This document shows positions 21,068 through 28,823 of a DNA stretch of 50,072 bases, piece by piece. The stretch spans positions 1-50,072 of IMG/VR virus record IMGVR_UViG_3300031673_000078. One strand, written 5' to 3'. This stretch comes from a virus. The notes beneath the pieces were generated by a model. That model was not told where the DNA came from and ran no database searches. It was given only the letters and a program-made list of their open reading frames with translations. The first letter of the stretch is position 1, and each line of letters opens with the position of its first letter. The position numbers were made by a program, and so were the translations under genes.

Positions 21068-24060
21068 CACACACTCCTGTCTTGAGCCATACTCTTTTCA
21101 TCTATTGAATTTAGTTGAGAAACACCATTGCGTCTCACAATCCTCATCGAATAACCTGCGTAACTCGCAAGCTCTGATGTATGAGAAATTACCAGGATAC
21201 ATTTCTTATGTCCCTCCCGATAAAGAATCGTCCCAATCGTTTCCTCCGCAAGCCTGTCGAGATACGAAAAGATCTCATCGAAAATTATAACCCCAAGCAA
21301 GCCATCGGTAATGTTAAATCTTTGGGACACCCACTCATTCAAGGCAAGACACAATGAAACATCAACCCGTCTTTTCTCTCCTCCAGACAAACTTTTGTAG
21401 TTCACTGTATAGCCGTCCAAAGCAATATCCATACTAAGTTTATTCCGTTCCTCCCCAGACTTCAACACGGATGTCGGAGACATCGTAATCGACATCTCGC
21501 CTGAACTGATCTCGGAAAGATACCCATTCGCAATGCTGTTGAACTGATTACAGAACCTGTCAATCAACAAGGATTTGATTCCCTTCGGGGAGAATGCGTT
21601 CTTCCAGAACTCAGCGGAACTAACAAACAACTTCATCTCATCAATCATCTTGTTCGTCTGCTCAACCTTTTCATTAAGCTGCCTAATCGCAACCTCATAA
21701 TCCCCAATGGAATCCTCAACATCGGCAATCCATTTTTCATACTTCTCGATATTAGCCTCGTGATCCTGAATCGACTTCAGATAACTATCGATGATGTTTC
21801 TAAGCCGAGCCCTTTCAATTTCCTGCTCATTGGCTTTCTTCTGGAGATCGTCAATCTTCTTTGACAAAATCCTAATATCAGACTTCCGTTCCTTCATAAA
21901 ATTTCCAAGCTCAATGCACTCATTAACTGTGCCCTTGTGCTTCTTATCTGAATCTTCCTGCTCTTCTCGGAGCTTGTCTTCCTTAACGGTAAGCTCCTGG
22001 ATTAAGGTTGCAATCTCCGTGATCTTCGCTTCCTCATCCGCAACGAACTTCTCCGTATTATCCTCGGTCACTGTGGAGCCACAGTAATCGCAAACCTCTC
22101 CAGCCGTCAAACTTTTGAATCTATCGATTCTTCTCTTCGATTCATTGACAACTTTCTGGTGACCCTTAATCTCTGATTGAGCTGCGGTTCGCTTTGAGAC
22201 GAACTCATAGTATTCTTTCTCCTGCGCTCTCGCCATCTCCTCTTTGCTTTCCCTCTTAGACTCAGCGACTTGCAGCTCTTTCTCAACTTCTCCAAGTTCA
22301 ACCCTCGCTTCATCAAGCTCTCCCTTTACAGAAACAGACTTAGCCTCAACAATCTCTCTTTCCTTAACCTCGATCTCTTCCCGAATTTTGCTGGTCTTCA
22401 CTCCGACCTCAACAATCTCCTGGCGGTAACTTGAAACCCTTCTCTCACAATCGCCAATCTTCTCCCTCTGGAGTTCCTTCTTGTTGGCGATCTTCTGAAG
22501 ATTTGATTCCTCGACAGCGACAGCATCATTCTTCTTTTTGATGTCGTCACTGCAGATCTCATAAAGAGCATCGTACTTATCAAATCCCAAAAGATCAGTA
22601 ATAAGATTATTCCTGCTGGCATCTCCGAGTCCAGTCAGCGTCAGGATTTCTTCCTGCGAGAAATAGCAGGATGCCATAAACAAAGTCTTACCGAACCCAA
22701 GCACCTGATCCTCCAGGATCTTCTGCCTGTCAGCCTGCCTGAGCCCCAGGGTGAGCTCGTGGCCTTTCCCATCACTGTCCATATCCTCAACAACCAATCC
22801 CTTCGATCTGGTTCGATTGATGAAGTAAGTAACGTTCTCTTCCTTCAGCGTAACTGTCACGCTGCAGTCCTTTTCTCCCCTGCGGATCACATCATCCCCA
22901 GTCAGCCCCTTCGTGGTTTCCCCGAAGAGAGCCCACAGGATTGCATCGCCAGTCATCGTGGTCTTGCCTGCACCATTGCTGTCAAAAACATCTGACTCTC
23001 CAGACACCAGGACAAATCCAGAACCCTTCTTCAATTCATAGTGAGCCTCACCCACTGATCCAAAATCCTTTACCTCGACAGTCTTGATGCGTCCGTCCGT
23101 AACCTTAATCGTTCTCTCCGTGAATGCACCCAGCCTCTCCCGAATATATTCCAGATGATAATCTGGGGCTTCAGAAATCTTTGCCCACTCCTCAACAGTC
23201 CCAGCCAAATCGGAAGACTTAATGCGCTCCTCATAATACTTCGGAGTAACAACCGTGACTGCGTTCGGAGCTTCCGACTTCTTATCTGCATTCAAAATTC
23301 GATAGTAATTCTTATCATCCTTCACACCCGACGCATCATCAACAGTAATAAACTTCGGAGCATTGATCTCCACAAACTTCATATCATTTCGGAATGTATC
23401 AACAATGAAGACCCCTCTGTCTCCGCTGTCTGAAAAAGTCAAATGAAGCGGTGGCCCAATCACCCAGCAGTTATCGGCCAGCTTCTGCTTCTGATGAATG
23501 TGGCCGAAGAAGACAAACCGATTGTCTCTGGCAAGATCTCTCCAGCTCACACCTTTTTCAAATGTGTAATCGCCATACTTGCAGCCTTCAGGAACATCGT
23601 GAACAACAACAATATCGTTGCCAGTCAAAGCCACTGGAGGCCAATTACCCAGACACCCAAAGTCCACTCCTGCAATTTTGACGTTATGATTCTGAATAAG
23701 CTCTGGGCCTTTCATTTCTTCCCAGTATCTTTTCTGGAAGTAATCGATTGAGCTCTCATACCATTTCGGTGCTTCACGATTGAGTACATCGTGATTGCCT
23801 CCGACAGAATAAATCGGGACACACCAGTCAGTAAATTTGCTGTGAATGAAATTTATTACTTCAACAGGAATCTCGCCAACCTTGTGAGCCAGATCTCCGC
23901 CGTTAATTACGAAATCAATCTTCTCAGTGACGATAAGAGAACCGATTTCATCCATTACATCGAGCTGTTCCTTAAGACGCTTGGGAAGCCCAGTCTTTGC
24001 ATCCGTGCCGAACTTCCTCCATAGATGCAAGTGTAGATCAGAAAATATTAAACCACGCAT
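21067..24060 (-). CDS. SbcD-SbcC (gp47-gp46) fusion nuclease, 997 aa
   Basis: The Mre11/Rad50-type nuclease resects DNA ends for recombination. The N-terminal third is SbcD-like: IFSDLHLHLW, NGGDLAH, VGGNHDV, VVHDVPEG and FFGHIHQ, the phosphoesterase motifs in order. From about residue 330 it becomes SbcC-like: Walker A in SNGAGKTTMTG (about 362), a long coiled coil with a CDYC zinc hook near residue 655, signature SLSGGEKRRVD (about 890), Walker B in VIIFDEIFSYLD. In most organisms these are two proteins; here one continuous frame joins them. It overlaps both neighbours. Confidence 0.92.
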   Translation of the reverse strand: MRGLIFSDLHLHLWRKFGTDAKTGLPKRLKEQLDVMDEIGSLIVTEKIDFVINGGDLAHKVGEIPVEVINFIHSKFTDWCVPIYSVGGNHDVLNREAPKWYESSIDYFQKRYWEEMKGPELIQNHNVKIAGVDFGCLGNWPPVALTGNDIVVVHDVPEGCKYGDYTFEKGVSWRDLARDNRFVFFGHIHQKQKLADNCWVIGPPLHLTFSDSGDRGVFIVDTFRNDMKFVEINAPKFITVDDASGVKDDKNYYRILNADKKSEAPNAVTVVTPKYYEERIKSSDLAGTVEEWAKISEAPDYHLEYIRERLGAFTERTIKVTDGRIKTVEVKDFGSVGEAHYELKKGSGFVLVSGESDVFDSNGAGKTTMTGDAILWALFGETTKGLTGDDVIRRGEKDCSVTVTLKEENVTYFINRTRSKGLVVEDMDSDGKGHELTLGLRQADRQKILEDQVLGFGKTLFMASCYFSQEEILTLTGLGDASRNNLITDLLGFDKYDALYEICSDDIKKKNDAVAVEESNLQKIANKKELQREKIGDCERRVSSYRQEIVEVGVKTSKIREEIEVKEREIVEAKSVSVKGELDEARVELGEVEKELQVAESKRESKEEMARAQEKEYYEFVSKRTAAQSEIKGHQKVVNESKRRIDRFKSLTAGEVCDYCGSTVTEDNTEKFVADEEAKITEIATLIQELTVKEDKLREEQEDSDKKHKGTVNECIELGNFMKERKSDIRILSKKIDDLQKKANEQEIERARLRNIIDSYLKSIQDHEANIEKYEKWIADVEDSIGDYEVAIRQLNEKVEQTNKMIDEMKLFVSSAEFWKNAFSPKGIKSLLIDRFCNQFNSIANGYLSEISSGEMSITMSPTSVLKSGEERNKLSMDIALDGYTVNYKSLSGGEKRRVDVSLCLALNEWVSQRFNITDGLLGVIIFDEIFSYLDRLAEETIGTILYREGHKKCILVISHTSELASYAGYSMRIVRRNGVSQLNSIDEKSMAQDRSV

Positions 24061-24584
24061 TATGATCTCCTCAATTGATAGGTTGAATACTTCTTCGCTA
24101 GATATCGGAGCTTCCTGATCCTCTTATAAAATTTACCCTGGCTGATTTCATCGGCGTAATAAATTTTGTAAACCTGGAACAGGCTCTTCTCTGTGTTGGC
24201 ACTGATCACTTCGACCAGCTCTGCGGTGATTTGATCGATGCGCTTCAAGATCGCAACAAACTCATTGAGGAAAATCTTGTCCTGCAGAATCTTCAACTCA
24301 TCTCTCGAAAAGTATCCCTGATAAAACTCTTCGGCTCTCTCTTCCCTTTTCTTATCCCTGACGGATCGCTTCAGCGTATTCTGATAGAGGGACGCAATCA
24401 GATATCCACGAGTGTCTTTGATCTTCTTCTCACGATGAATGAGTTCAAGATACATCAGCTCTTGAAGAATGTCCTCGACTGATTGCTTGAAGTGAATTGC
24501 GATTGCTCGTGCTTTGTTAATGAGGGAATACGAGTGTGGAAACTGCGAAGAATCAACTGTAATACCTTCAATCATCTTAACCAT
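24060..24584 (-). CDS. ECF-sigma-like helical protein, 174 aa
   Basis: Residues about 36-80 (SVEDILQELMYLELIHREKK, then TRGYLIASLYQNTLKRSVRD) follow the spacing of sigma region 2: a DLxQE-type helix, then the RxWL-xxxN-basic helix. A C-terminal segment (EISQGKFYKRIRKLRYLAKK) resembles the region-4 recognition helix. Similarity is pattern-based. It would be a second sigma-like gene besides that at 12684. TAATG overlap links it to the SbcDC gene; TAGGAGG precedes the start. Confidence 0.5.
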   Translation of the reverse strand: MVKMIEGITVDSSQFPHSYSLINKARAIAIHFKQSVEDILQELMYLELIHREKKIKDTRGYLIASLYQNTLKRSVRDKKREERAEEFYQGYFSRDELKILQDKIFLNEFVAILKRIDQITAELVEVISANTEKSLFQVYKIYYADEISQGKFYKRIRKLRYLAKKYSTYQLRRS

Positions 24585-24670
24585 CTTAACCTCCTATATC
24601 CATCCAAAGAAAAAAGTGTTTTCTTAGGGGACAATTTACTCCATTGTTTGTAAAAGGTAAAGCGAAAAAA

Positions 24671-24922
24671 CTACAAAACCACCATCAATTTTACGGACTC
24701 TTTACTCCGTGCACGTTTGATCTCGATCCCGTTGTACCGCTGACCATCCAAATGAATCGGGCGGATCAAATACGTCTTGTTTTTTGTCTTGAGTTGAACC
24801 CTGGTCTTGAGATCCTTGACCCGAATAACTCGTTTCATATCGGAATACATCCTGGCAAGCGGAGACAGCTTCTCTGCGTGATGCCGTGCCCTCGCTACCA
24901 TTTCTACTTTATTTCGACTCAT
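24671..24922 (-). CDS. Basic hypothetical protein, 83 aa
   Basis: Lys/Arg-rich throughout (MSRNKVEMVARARHHAEKLS) with a beta-like second half (TYLIRPIHLDGQRYNGIEIK). AAGGAGGATAT precedes the ATG. A weak hairpin with AAGAAAA/TTTTCTT arms lies near 24609-24627 in the 86-base gap that follows. Possibly nucleic-acid binding; function unknown. Confidence 0.62.
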   Translation of the reverse strand: MSRNKVEMVARARHHAEKLSPLARMYSDMKRVIRVKDLKTRVQLKTKNKTYLIRPIHLDGQRYNGIEIKRARSKESVKLMVVL

Positions 24923-24934
24923 ATATCCTCCTTG

Positions 24935-25300
24935 TTATCCCTGGGATTTGTTTGTTTGATTTATCTCTTGCAAATAGGATCTACATTTATTGCATAATTC
25001 AATCCAAATTCCGCCTCTCCTTCCGCTTCTAGCTTTTAATCTAACCCACTTATGCACTGTTGAGTAACCATCACAATTTGCATTTGAACATTTTTTTGCT
25101 TTCCCAATCCTGCTTATAATTACCCTGTTGACTGCTTCCTTTGATGCGTTTTCGCCTTTAAATTGGCTGTTTCTTTCTCCAACCAATGTTCTCATATGTT
25201 TTGTGTGACAATCTCTACATCGCCACTTTCCGTGCCTGCTTAGTATTTCTCCGCAATCAATACATCCTCTGCCAGATGGGTGCAATCTTCTTTTATTCAC
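24935..25300 (-). CDS. HNH-like or zinc-ribbon protein, 121 aa, GTG start
   Basis: GTG 25300 overlaps the upstream TGA (GTGA) behind GGGGGG. Four Cys pairs: CIDC, CRDC, CSNANC and CNKC. The second half (KKCSNANCDGYSTVHKWVRL...WIELCNKC) has the layout of HNH homing endonucleases of phages, with one likely catalytic His in VHKW. The usual HH/N triad is incomplete, so it may be inactive or a DNA-binding relative. A free-standing homing endonuclease is my best guess. Confidence 0.58.
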   Translation of the reverse strand: MNKRRLHPSGRGCIDCGEILSRHGKWRCRDCHTKHMRTLVGERNSQFKGENASKEAVNRVIISRIGKAKKCSNANCDGYSTVHKWVRLKARSGRRGGIWIELCNKCRSYLQEINQTNKSQG

Positions 25301-25689
25301 ACATCCCCCCAAACAGAGTCATAGCTTTGCTCAAAAAGTTTATGAAGAAAGGTTCCCTCGTCCAGGAATTCACTGGTTAGCCACTCCACATACGAAGGGT
25401 CACTTTCTACAATTTCAGTTATTGTTTTACCCTTGTACTTACCCCACTTCATCCGATAAATATCAGGATCAAAAACAGCCTTCTCCTTGTTGCTGCTGGT
25501 CTGCTTATCACCGAATGGCTTCTGTGAAATGCACTCATAGATCCTGCGCTCGATGTGCTCAAAATGAATGCTCTGCTTCCTGGCCATCTTCCCAGCGAAG
25601 GCGAGAGCGTTCTGCGACTCACCTTCCTGTGCGCCTTTGTCCAGGCCCAGCCTCAAAAGTTGAATGACTTTATCGACATCTTCCGTCAC
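25297..25689 (-). CDS. DUF2786-DUF3820-like protein, 130 aa
   Basis: N-terminal helices (KVIQLLRLGLDKGAQEGESQ, then ALAFAGKMARK) resemble DUF2786. The C-terminal MKWGKYKGKTITEIVESDPS with YVEWL matches DUF3820, a module often found beside exonuclease X-type nucleases. Start GTG 25689 overlaps the preceding TGA (GTGA); a GTG ten codons upstream is also in frame. Likely DNA metabolism; mechanism unknown. Confidence 0.65.
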   Translation of the reverse strand: MTEDVDKVIQLLRLGLDKGAQEGESQNALAFAGKMARKQSIHFEHIERRIYECISQKPFGDKQTSSNKEKAVFDPDIYRMKWGKYKGKTITEIVESDPSYVEWLTSEFLDEGTFLHKLFEQSYDSVWGDV

Positions 25690-25892
25690 GTCTTTACCCT
25701 CTGCCCACAGGTCTTGCACAGCCTGCCCTTATTTGTCAGGTCTCCATAGAGCTTCTTGGCGATCTGATATTCCCTACGGATAATACGATTGGTCTTCGAT
25801 ACCTTAGCGTTCTTCATAACGTATTCAAAAAGAAGATCAGTAATCATCTTCTTCTGAACATTCCCAATCCTCATTAAAATTTTATTCCCCAT
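25686..25892 (-). CDS. Small protein with C-terminal CxxC, 68 aa
   Basis: Helical, basic; ends LCKTCGQRVKT. The long helix (QIAKKLYGDLTNKGR) before a CxxC suggests a partial zinc ribbon or nucleic-acid-binding stub. GAGGTGAAAG precedes the ATG. Function unknown. Confidence 0.65.
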   Translation of the reverse strand: MGNKILMRIGNVQKKMITDLLFEYVMKNAKVSKTNRIIRREYQIAKKLYGDLTNKGRLCKTCGQRVKT

Positions 25893-26061
25893 CTTTCACC
25901 TCGATATCCAAAATTTTAATATCATCCTTTTTAGCAAACTTACGCTTCCAGATCCTACGAGCTTTACTCTTAGCTTTTTCAAGTGAAGTGCAATGCACAA
26001 GAATCTTCTCTGCAGGAACCGCTGCAATCGTTATTTCATATTCAATTCTTTGAGAAGCCAT
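25882..26061 (-). CDS. Hypothetical protein, 59 aa
   Basis: Start MASQRIEYEITIAAVPAEK at 26061 behind GGAGATGGGCT; the upstream extension overlaps the previous gene. Pattern strand-strand-helix-strand with a basic helix (KAKSKARRIWKRK). Function unknown. Confidence 0.66.
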   Translation of the reverse strand: MASQRIEYEITIAAVPAEKILVHCTSLEKAKSKARRIWKRKFAKKDDIKILDIEVKDGE

Positions 26062-26266
26062 AGCCCATCTCCTGTTCACCCTGAAGACCATCCAGACCCA
26101 ATGTAAGCCCTGAATCTTTAAGCCCAAGTTCCTTGCAAACTGACTCCAGGTACTGAATCATATACTTCACATAGGCCACAAGAAAATCGTGCCCTTCAAG
26201 AGTGAATTGTTTTTCCCCATCCTTAACAGCTTTAGCATAATGAACCTTCAACATTAAAAGTGTCAT
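26042..26266 (-). CDS. Hypothetical protein, 74 aa
   Basis: ATG 26266 overlaps the TGA of the peptidase gene. Contains FLVAYVKYMIQYLESVCKEL, an amphipathic helix, and ends in a Gly-rich tail. No recognised motif. Confidence 0.65.
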   Translation of the reverse strand: MTLLMLKVHYAKAVKDGEKQFTLEGHDFLVAYVKYMIQYLESVCKELGLKDSGLTLGLDGLQGEQEMGYGFSKN

Positions 26267-26925
26267 TGATCTCCTCCATTCATCTTAATAATACGCAACG
26301 TCGTTGAAAAAACTTTATTCATAACCTCATCCTGAATCAGATCAAACCGCCCGTCATTGCAACCACGGTGCTGGGCATTGAATATGTCCCTGATCAAATT
26401 CTTGGAACTCGATCCAGTAAGCATCAAAATATTCGGGACTCCGAAATCCTTCAGAATATAACTGTCAGAAAAAGGAATCCCTTTGTAATACTCCATCTTC
26501 TCCTTACCAATTTTAATCTTTCCTCTTGGGCCATACGCTTCATAAAAAATCTTGTTCCCAAGTCCTACGACATCCAGGTTGATTGCGAAGCGTATCTCAG
26601 AAGACTTCTCCAGATACAGATTGCACCCACGTCCTCCACGCTCTTCACCATCCGTAAAGACAAACTCCACGTTATCTGAAACAACATCCTGCAGCTCAAG
26701 AAGAGTCACCACTCCCGTGGAGTTATCGTTGAATCCTTTAGAACCAGGGAAGACATCGTGGTGGGCCATAACAACAATCTTATTCTTCTGATTTTTCGCT
26801 GGGATAATGATGTTGGAGATGTCATCACGCTCTTGGAAGAAGTAATCACGCTTAATGAGGGAACAGATCTTGCCGATCCGACCACTCTTGGTGCTGTCCA
26901 CGATCTTCAGGATATCGTTCTTCAT
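26263..26925 (-). CDS. M28-like zinc peptidase, 220 aa
   Basis: Family M28/M42-like aminopeptidases use two zinc ions. Ligands appear in order: AHHD (His55, Asp57), GFNDNSTG (bridging Asp67), FTDGEERGG (catalytic Glu94 and ligand Glu95), INLDVVG (Asp118) and a final His in NAQHRGCND. The set is complete, so the enzyme is probably active. It is shorter than cellular M28 peptidases and has no signal peptide, suggesting a cytoplasmic role in the infected cell. Substrate unknown. Confidence 0.8.
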   Translation of the reverse strand: MKNDILKIVDSTKSGRIGKICSLIKRDYFFQERDDISNIIIPAKNQKNKIVVMAHHDVFPGSKGFNDNSTGVVTLLELQDVVSDNVEFVFTDGEERGGRGCNLYLEKSSEIRFAINLDVVGLGNKIFYEAYGPRGKIKIGKEKMEYYKGIPFSDSYILKDFGVPNILMLTGSSSKNLIRDIFNAQHRGCNDGRFDLIQDEVMNKVFSTTLRIIKMNGGDQ

Positions 26926-27116
26926 CCGAACTTCCTCCTGAGATCGAGGGACAGCTTATGGTTCCTACGAATCTTCTCCTGACACCACGCCATAAGCTGA
27001 CGCATAGTCTTATTCTGCTCCGCAAGATTCCCCTGGAGACTATTCACGTTCTCCAGCATCGCCTTGCGCTTCTCCTCATCCATCTTATCCATCGCCTCAC
27101 AAATCTTTGCATCCAT
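26922..27116 (-). CDS. Coiled-coil small protein, 64 aa
   Basis: All-helical with a heptad-like pattern (MLENVNSLQGNLAEQNKTMR) and a basic C-terminus. ATGA overlap with the peptidase gene suggests coupled translation. Possibly an oligomerising accessory; function unknown. Confidence 0.66.
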   Translation of the reverse strand: MDAKICEAMDKMDEEKRKAMLENVNSLQGNLAEQNKTMRQLMAWCQEKIRRNHKLSLDLRRKFG

Positions 27117-27119
27117 CTC

Positions 27120-27338
27120 TTACTCCCAGGTGTAATATTCTTTCTTCTCAGGAACGGTGATCATCTCTTCCACATTGCCACCACAGACGTTACATTCGCA
27201 TTGATTGCAGGGGTAGAACGCCCTGCCACACTCAACGCAATACTGATAGCCTGCGTGAGAAATACGGCGGTGGAACTTCTGAAAAAACTCCGTGGTGAAA
27301 ACATCTATGTGTCTTGAAAACCCTTGAATTTTATCCAT
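27120..27338 (-). CDS. Zinc-ribbon protein, 72 aa
   Basis: CVEC, CNQCEC and CNVCGG within about 25 residues (centre YCVECGRAFYPCNQCECNVC) give at least one complete zinc site. ATG 27338 follows GGAGGAAACTAAG, preferred to upstream in-frame ATGs. Function unknown. Confidence 0.7.
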   Translation of the reverse strand: MDKIQGFSRHIDVFTTEFFQKFHRRISHAGYQYCVECGRAFYPCNQCECNVCGGNVEEMITVPEKKEYYTWE

Positions 27339-27357
27339 CTTAGTTTCCTCCATTTTA

Positions 27358-27414
27358 CTGACGGCCTCGTCAGGCACCGCATCCACGGTACTATGGGGGC
27401 CGTGAAGCCCCCAT
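27358..27414 (-). terminator. Two hairpins after the DUF932 gene
   Basis: ATGGGGGC/GCCCCCAT (27393-27400 with 27407-27414; 8 bp, very GC-rich) and CTGACG/CGTCAG (27358-27363 with 27368-27373). They fill the 83-base gap between the DUF932 stop and the next gene. There is no U-run, so rather than a canonical terminator this is a partial terminator or RNA-processing region that would reduce expression of the following genes. Confidence 0.5.
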
Positions 27415-27421
27415 TTCGGCC

Positions 27422-28582
27422 TTAGAACTGCATTGTCATTAACTTACCTGCAGCCCGATCCAAAATCACACGAGAGTCCGTGAATTTGGTTTTCTGGCTG
27501 ACTTCCGTAAGACCATTCACAAAGCCCCACAAGGAGCGAGGAGAGCCATAACGCTGTGCAACTTCAGCAGCATCGTGAGCATCTTCCAAGTTGTCCCTGG
27601 TAATCGGCAGGCGAGCCTTCTGGATCTTGGCGAACACTGCATCAATCGCCTCGTCCTTCGTCCCACCAAACTCGATTGAACGAGCTGCCTTAATTCTGGC
27701 TTCGGTCTCAGAAACGGAGTCGTTCGCATACTTCAGAAGCTCCATTTTGATACCACCAAATGCACGATCATCAGCGGAACCAACGTGCTTAATGCGAAGC
27801 TCTTGAACCTCACGAGCATTCCACACGATGTGATTGCCACAAATGGTGTCGTACAAGAACACCATCAAGCCAAAGCTGGACGCTCCGACTTCGGAGTTCC
27901 ACATAAAAAAGCCCCGACCCAATCCATGACCACTTCCATCATCAACCTGATTCTCCTCATTGACCAAAAACATAAACATATCGTGGTCGCTGGCATACAA
28001 TCCAGCAGGAGAAATCGTGTCTCCGATGTTGACCGAAAGACCATTCTTGCGGAGCTTCAGCATATCCGCTTCGGTCGCAATCCGAGTGCGCTCACCTGCA
28101 ACTCCAGCAGGTCTCGCAGGCGGAACAACCCAGCCCTTCGGAAGCTGCTCAATCGTTCGCTGAACAATATCTGCATTCCAGATCCGCTTGTATTTATCGG
28201 ATGTGAAAGAGCGAAGCATCAGGCTTCCATTTTTGTGAAACAGCAATTTTGAATCACTTTCTTTGATCGTGTTTTGCAGACCGTTGTTGATGTTGGTTGC
28301 AGCAAGAGAGGCAGGAAGCTGACGCAGATACGAAGCAGGCGCACCGACACGCTGACAAAGCTGTCCGAAACTCCAGTTCGTGAGTCTTGCAGGAATATTC
28401 TTTTTGCCAGACACAATAACTTCACCACCATCCGCTCTTGCTGTTAAATCCGTAAGCTCCATCGTTGCTTCCACTGCTGAATTCTTATAGCCCACACACG
28501 CTTGGTGCATTTCTTCAAGGTTCCAAAAACGTTCGTCTGCAGGTCTTGTTGCCCATTGATTGCTCGCTTTGAATAGATCCAT
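27422..28582 (-). CDS. DUF932 phage protein, 386 aa
   Basis: Begins MDLFKASNQWATRP and carries the DUF932 hallmarks: WSFGQLCQRVGAPASYLRQL, RSFTSDKYKRIWNAD, and GFFMWNSEVGASSFGL followed by CGNHIVW. DUF932 proteins are frequent on plasmids and in large phages; their role is not established. This copy has its own strong promoter, a leader ORF and an embedded terminator-like structure, implying controlled high expression. ATG 28582 follows GGAGGGTACTAAG. Confidence 0.85.
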   Translation of the reverse strand: MDLFKASNQWATRPADERFWNLEEMHQACVGYKNSAVEATMELTDLTARADGGEVIVSGKKNIPARLTNWSFGQLCQRVGAPASYLRQLPASLAATNINNGLQNTIKESDSKLLFHKNGSLMLRSFTSDKYKRIWNADIVQRTIEQLPKGWVVPPARPAGVAGERTRIATEADMLKLRKNGLSVNIGDTISPAGLYASDHDMFMFLVNEENQVDDGSGHGLGRGFFMWNSEVGASSFGLMVFLYDTICGNHIVWNAREVQELRIKHVGSADDRAFGGIKMELLKYANDSVSETEARIKAARSIEFGGTKDEAIDAVFAKIQKARLPITRDNLEDAHDAAEVAQRYGSPRSLWGFVNGLTEVSQKTKFTDSRVILDRAAGKLMTMQF

Positions 28583-28583
28583 C

Positions 28584-28724
28584 TTAGTACCCTCCATTTG
28601 GGTTGTTTTGGTTTTCCGCAGTCCATCCATAAACACAAAAAGCCATCGTCTCAGTCCCTGCGGTTGCAGACTGAAATAATGGCTGTCTTCTTTCACTCAC
28701 TAATTTTTCCATCCCATCTTCCAT
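28584..28724 (-). CDS. Leader ORF before DUF932, 46 aa
   Basis: ATG 28724 follows GGAGATTAAG; the TAA lies one base before the DUF932 start. It encodes MEDGMEKLVSERRQPLFQSA and continues to a Gly-Gly-Tyr end. The hairpin at 28637-28684 lies inside it, so ribosomes translating this ORF would disrupt the structure. A leader peptide or small real protein; I recognise no homologue. Confidence 0.45.
   Translation of the reverse strand: MEDGMEKLVSERRQPLFQSATAGTETMAFCVYGWTAENQNNPNGGY
28637..28684 (-). promoter_or_regulatory. Terminator-like attenuator in the DUF932 leader
   Basis: Nested arms: AGCCAT/ATGGCT (28641-28646 with 28679-28684), TCAGTC/GACTGA (28651-28656 with 28669-28674) and CTGC/GCAG (28658-28661 with 28666-28669). 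On the minus strand the outer arm ends directly in TTTTTG. This is the structure of an intrinsic terminator placed between a strong promoter and its gene, the classic attenuator position. Confidence 0.65.
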
Positions 28725-28761
28725 CTTAATCTCCGTTTGCTACCCATCTAAAAACAACCCC

Positions 28762-28789
28762 ATTATAGTCATCCCCAGCCCCCTGTCAA
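28762..28789 (-). promoter_or_regulatory. Near-consensus sigma70 promoter for DUF932
   Basis: Minus strand: TTGACA (28784-28789), 16-base G-rich spacer, TATAAT (28762-28767). Both hexamers match consensus perfectly. It fires about 180 bases upstream of the DUF932 ATG. It suggests immediate-early use by host RNA polymerase. Confidence 0.88.
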
Positions 28790-28797
28790 CACTATTT

Positions 28798-28818
28798 TTC
28801 AGTAAGTTTTTTACTGAA
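28798..28818 (-). repeat. Hairpin and tandem repeat after recA
   Basis: TTCAGTAA/TTACTGAA arms (28798-28805 with 28811-28818) lie between the recA stop and the DUF932 promoter. A 13-bp unit TTACTGAATGATC is repeated once with one change (28811-28823 and 28824-28836), the second copy covering the recA stop. No U-run follows. Could be an operator for the promoter next to it. Confidence 0.55.
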
Positions 28819-28823
28819 TGATC

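Noticed and set aside
20429-21085. Plus-strand ORF of 218 codons
   Set aside because: Antisense shadow of the RuvC-like gene and its neighbour; no ribosome binding site and no domain.
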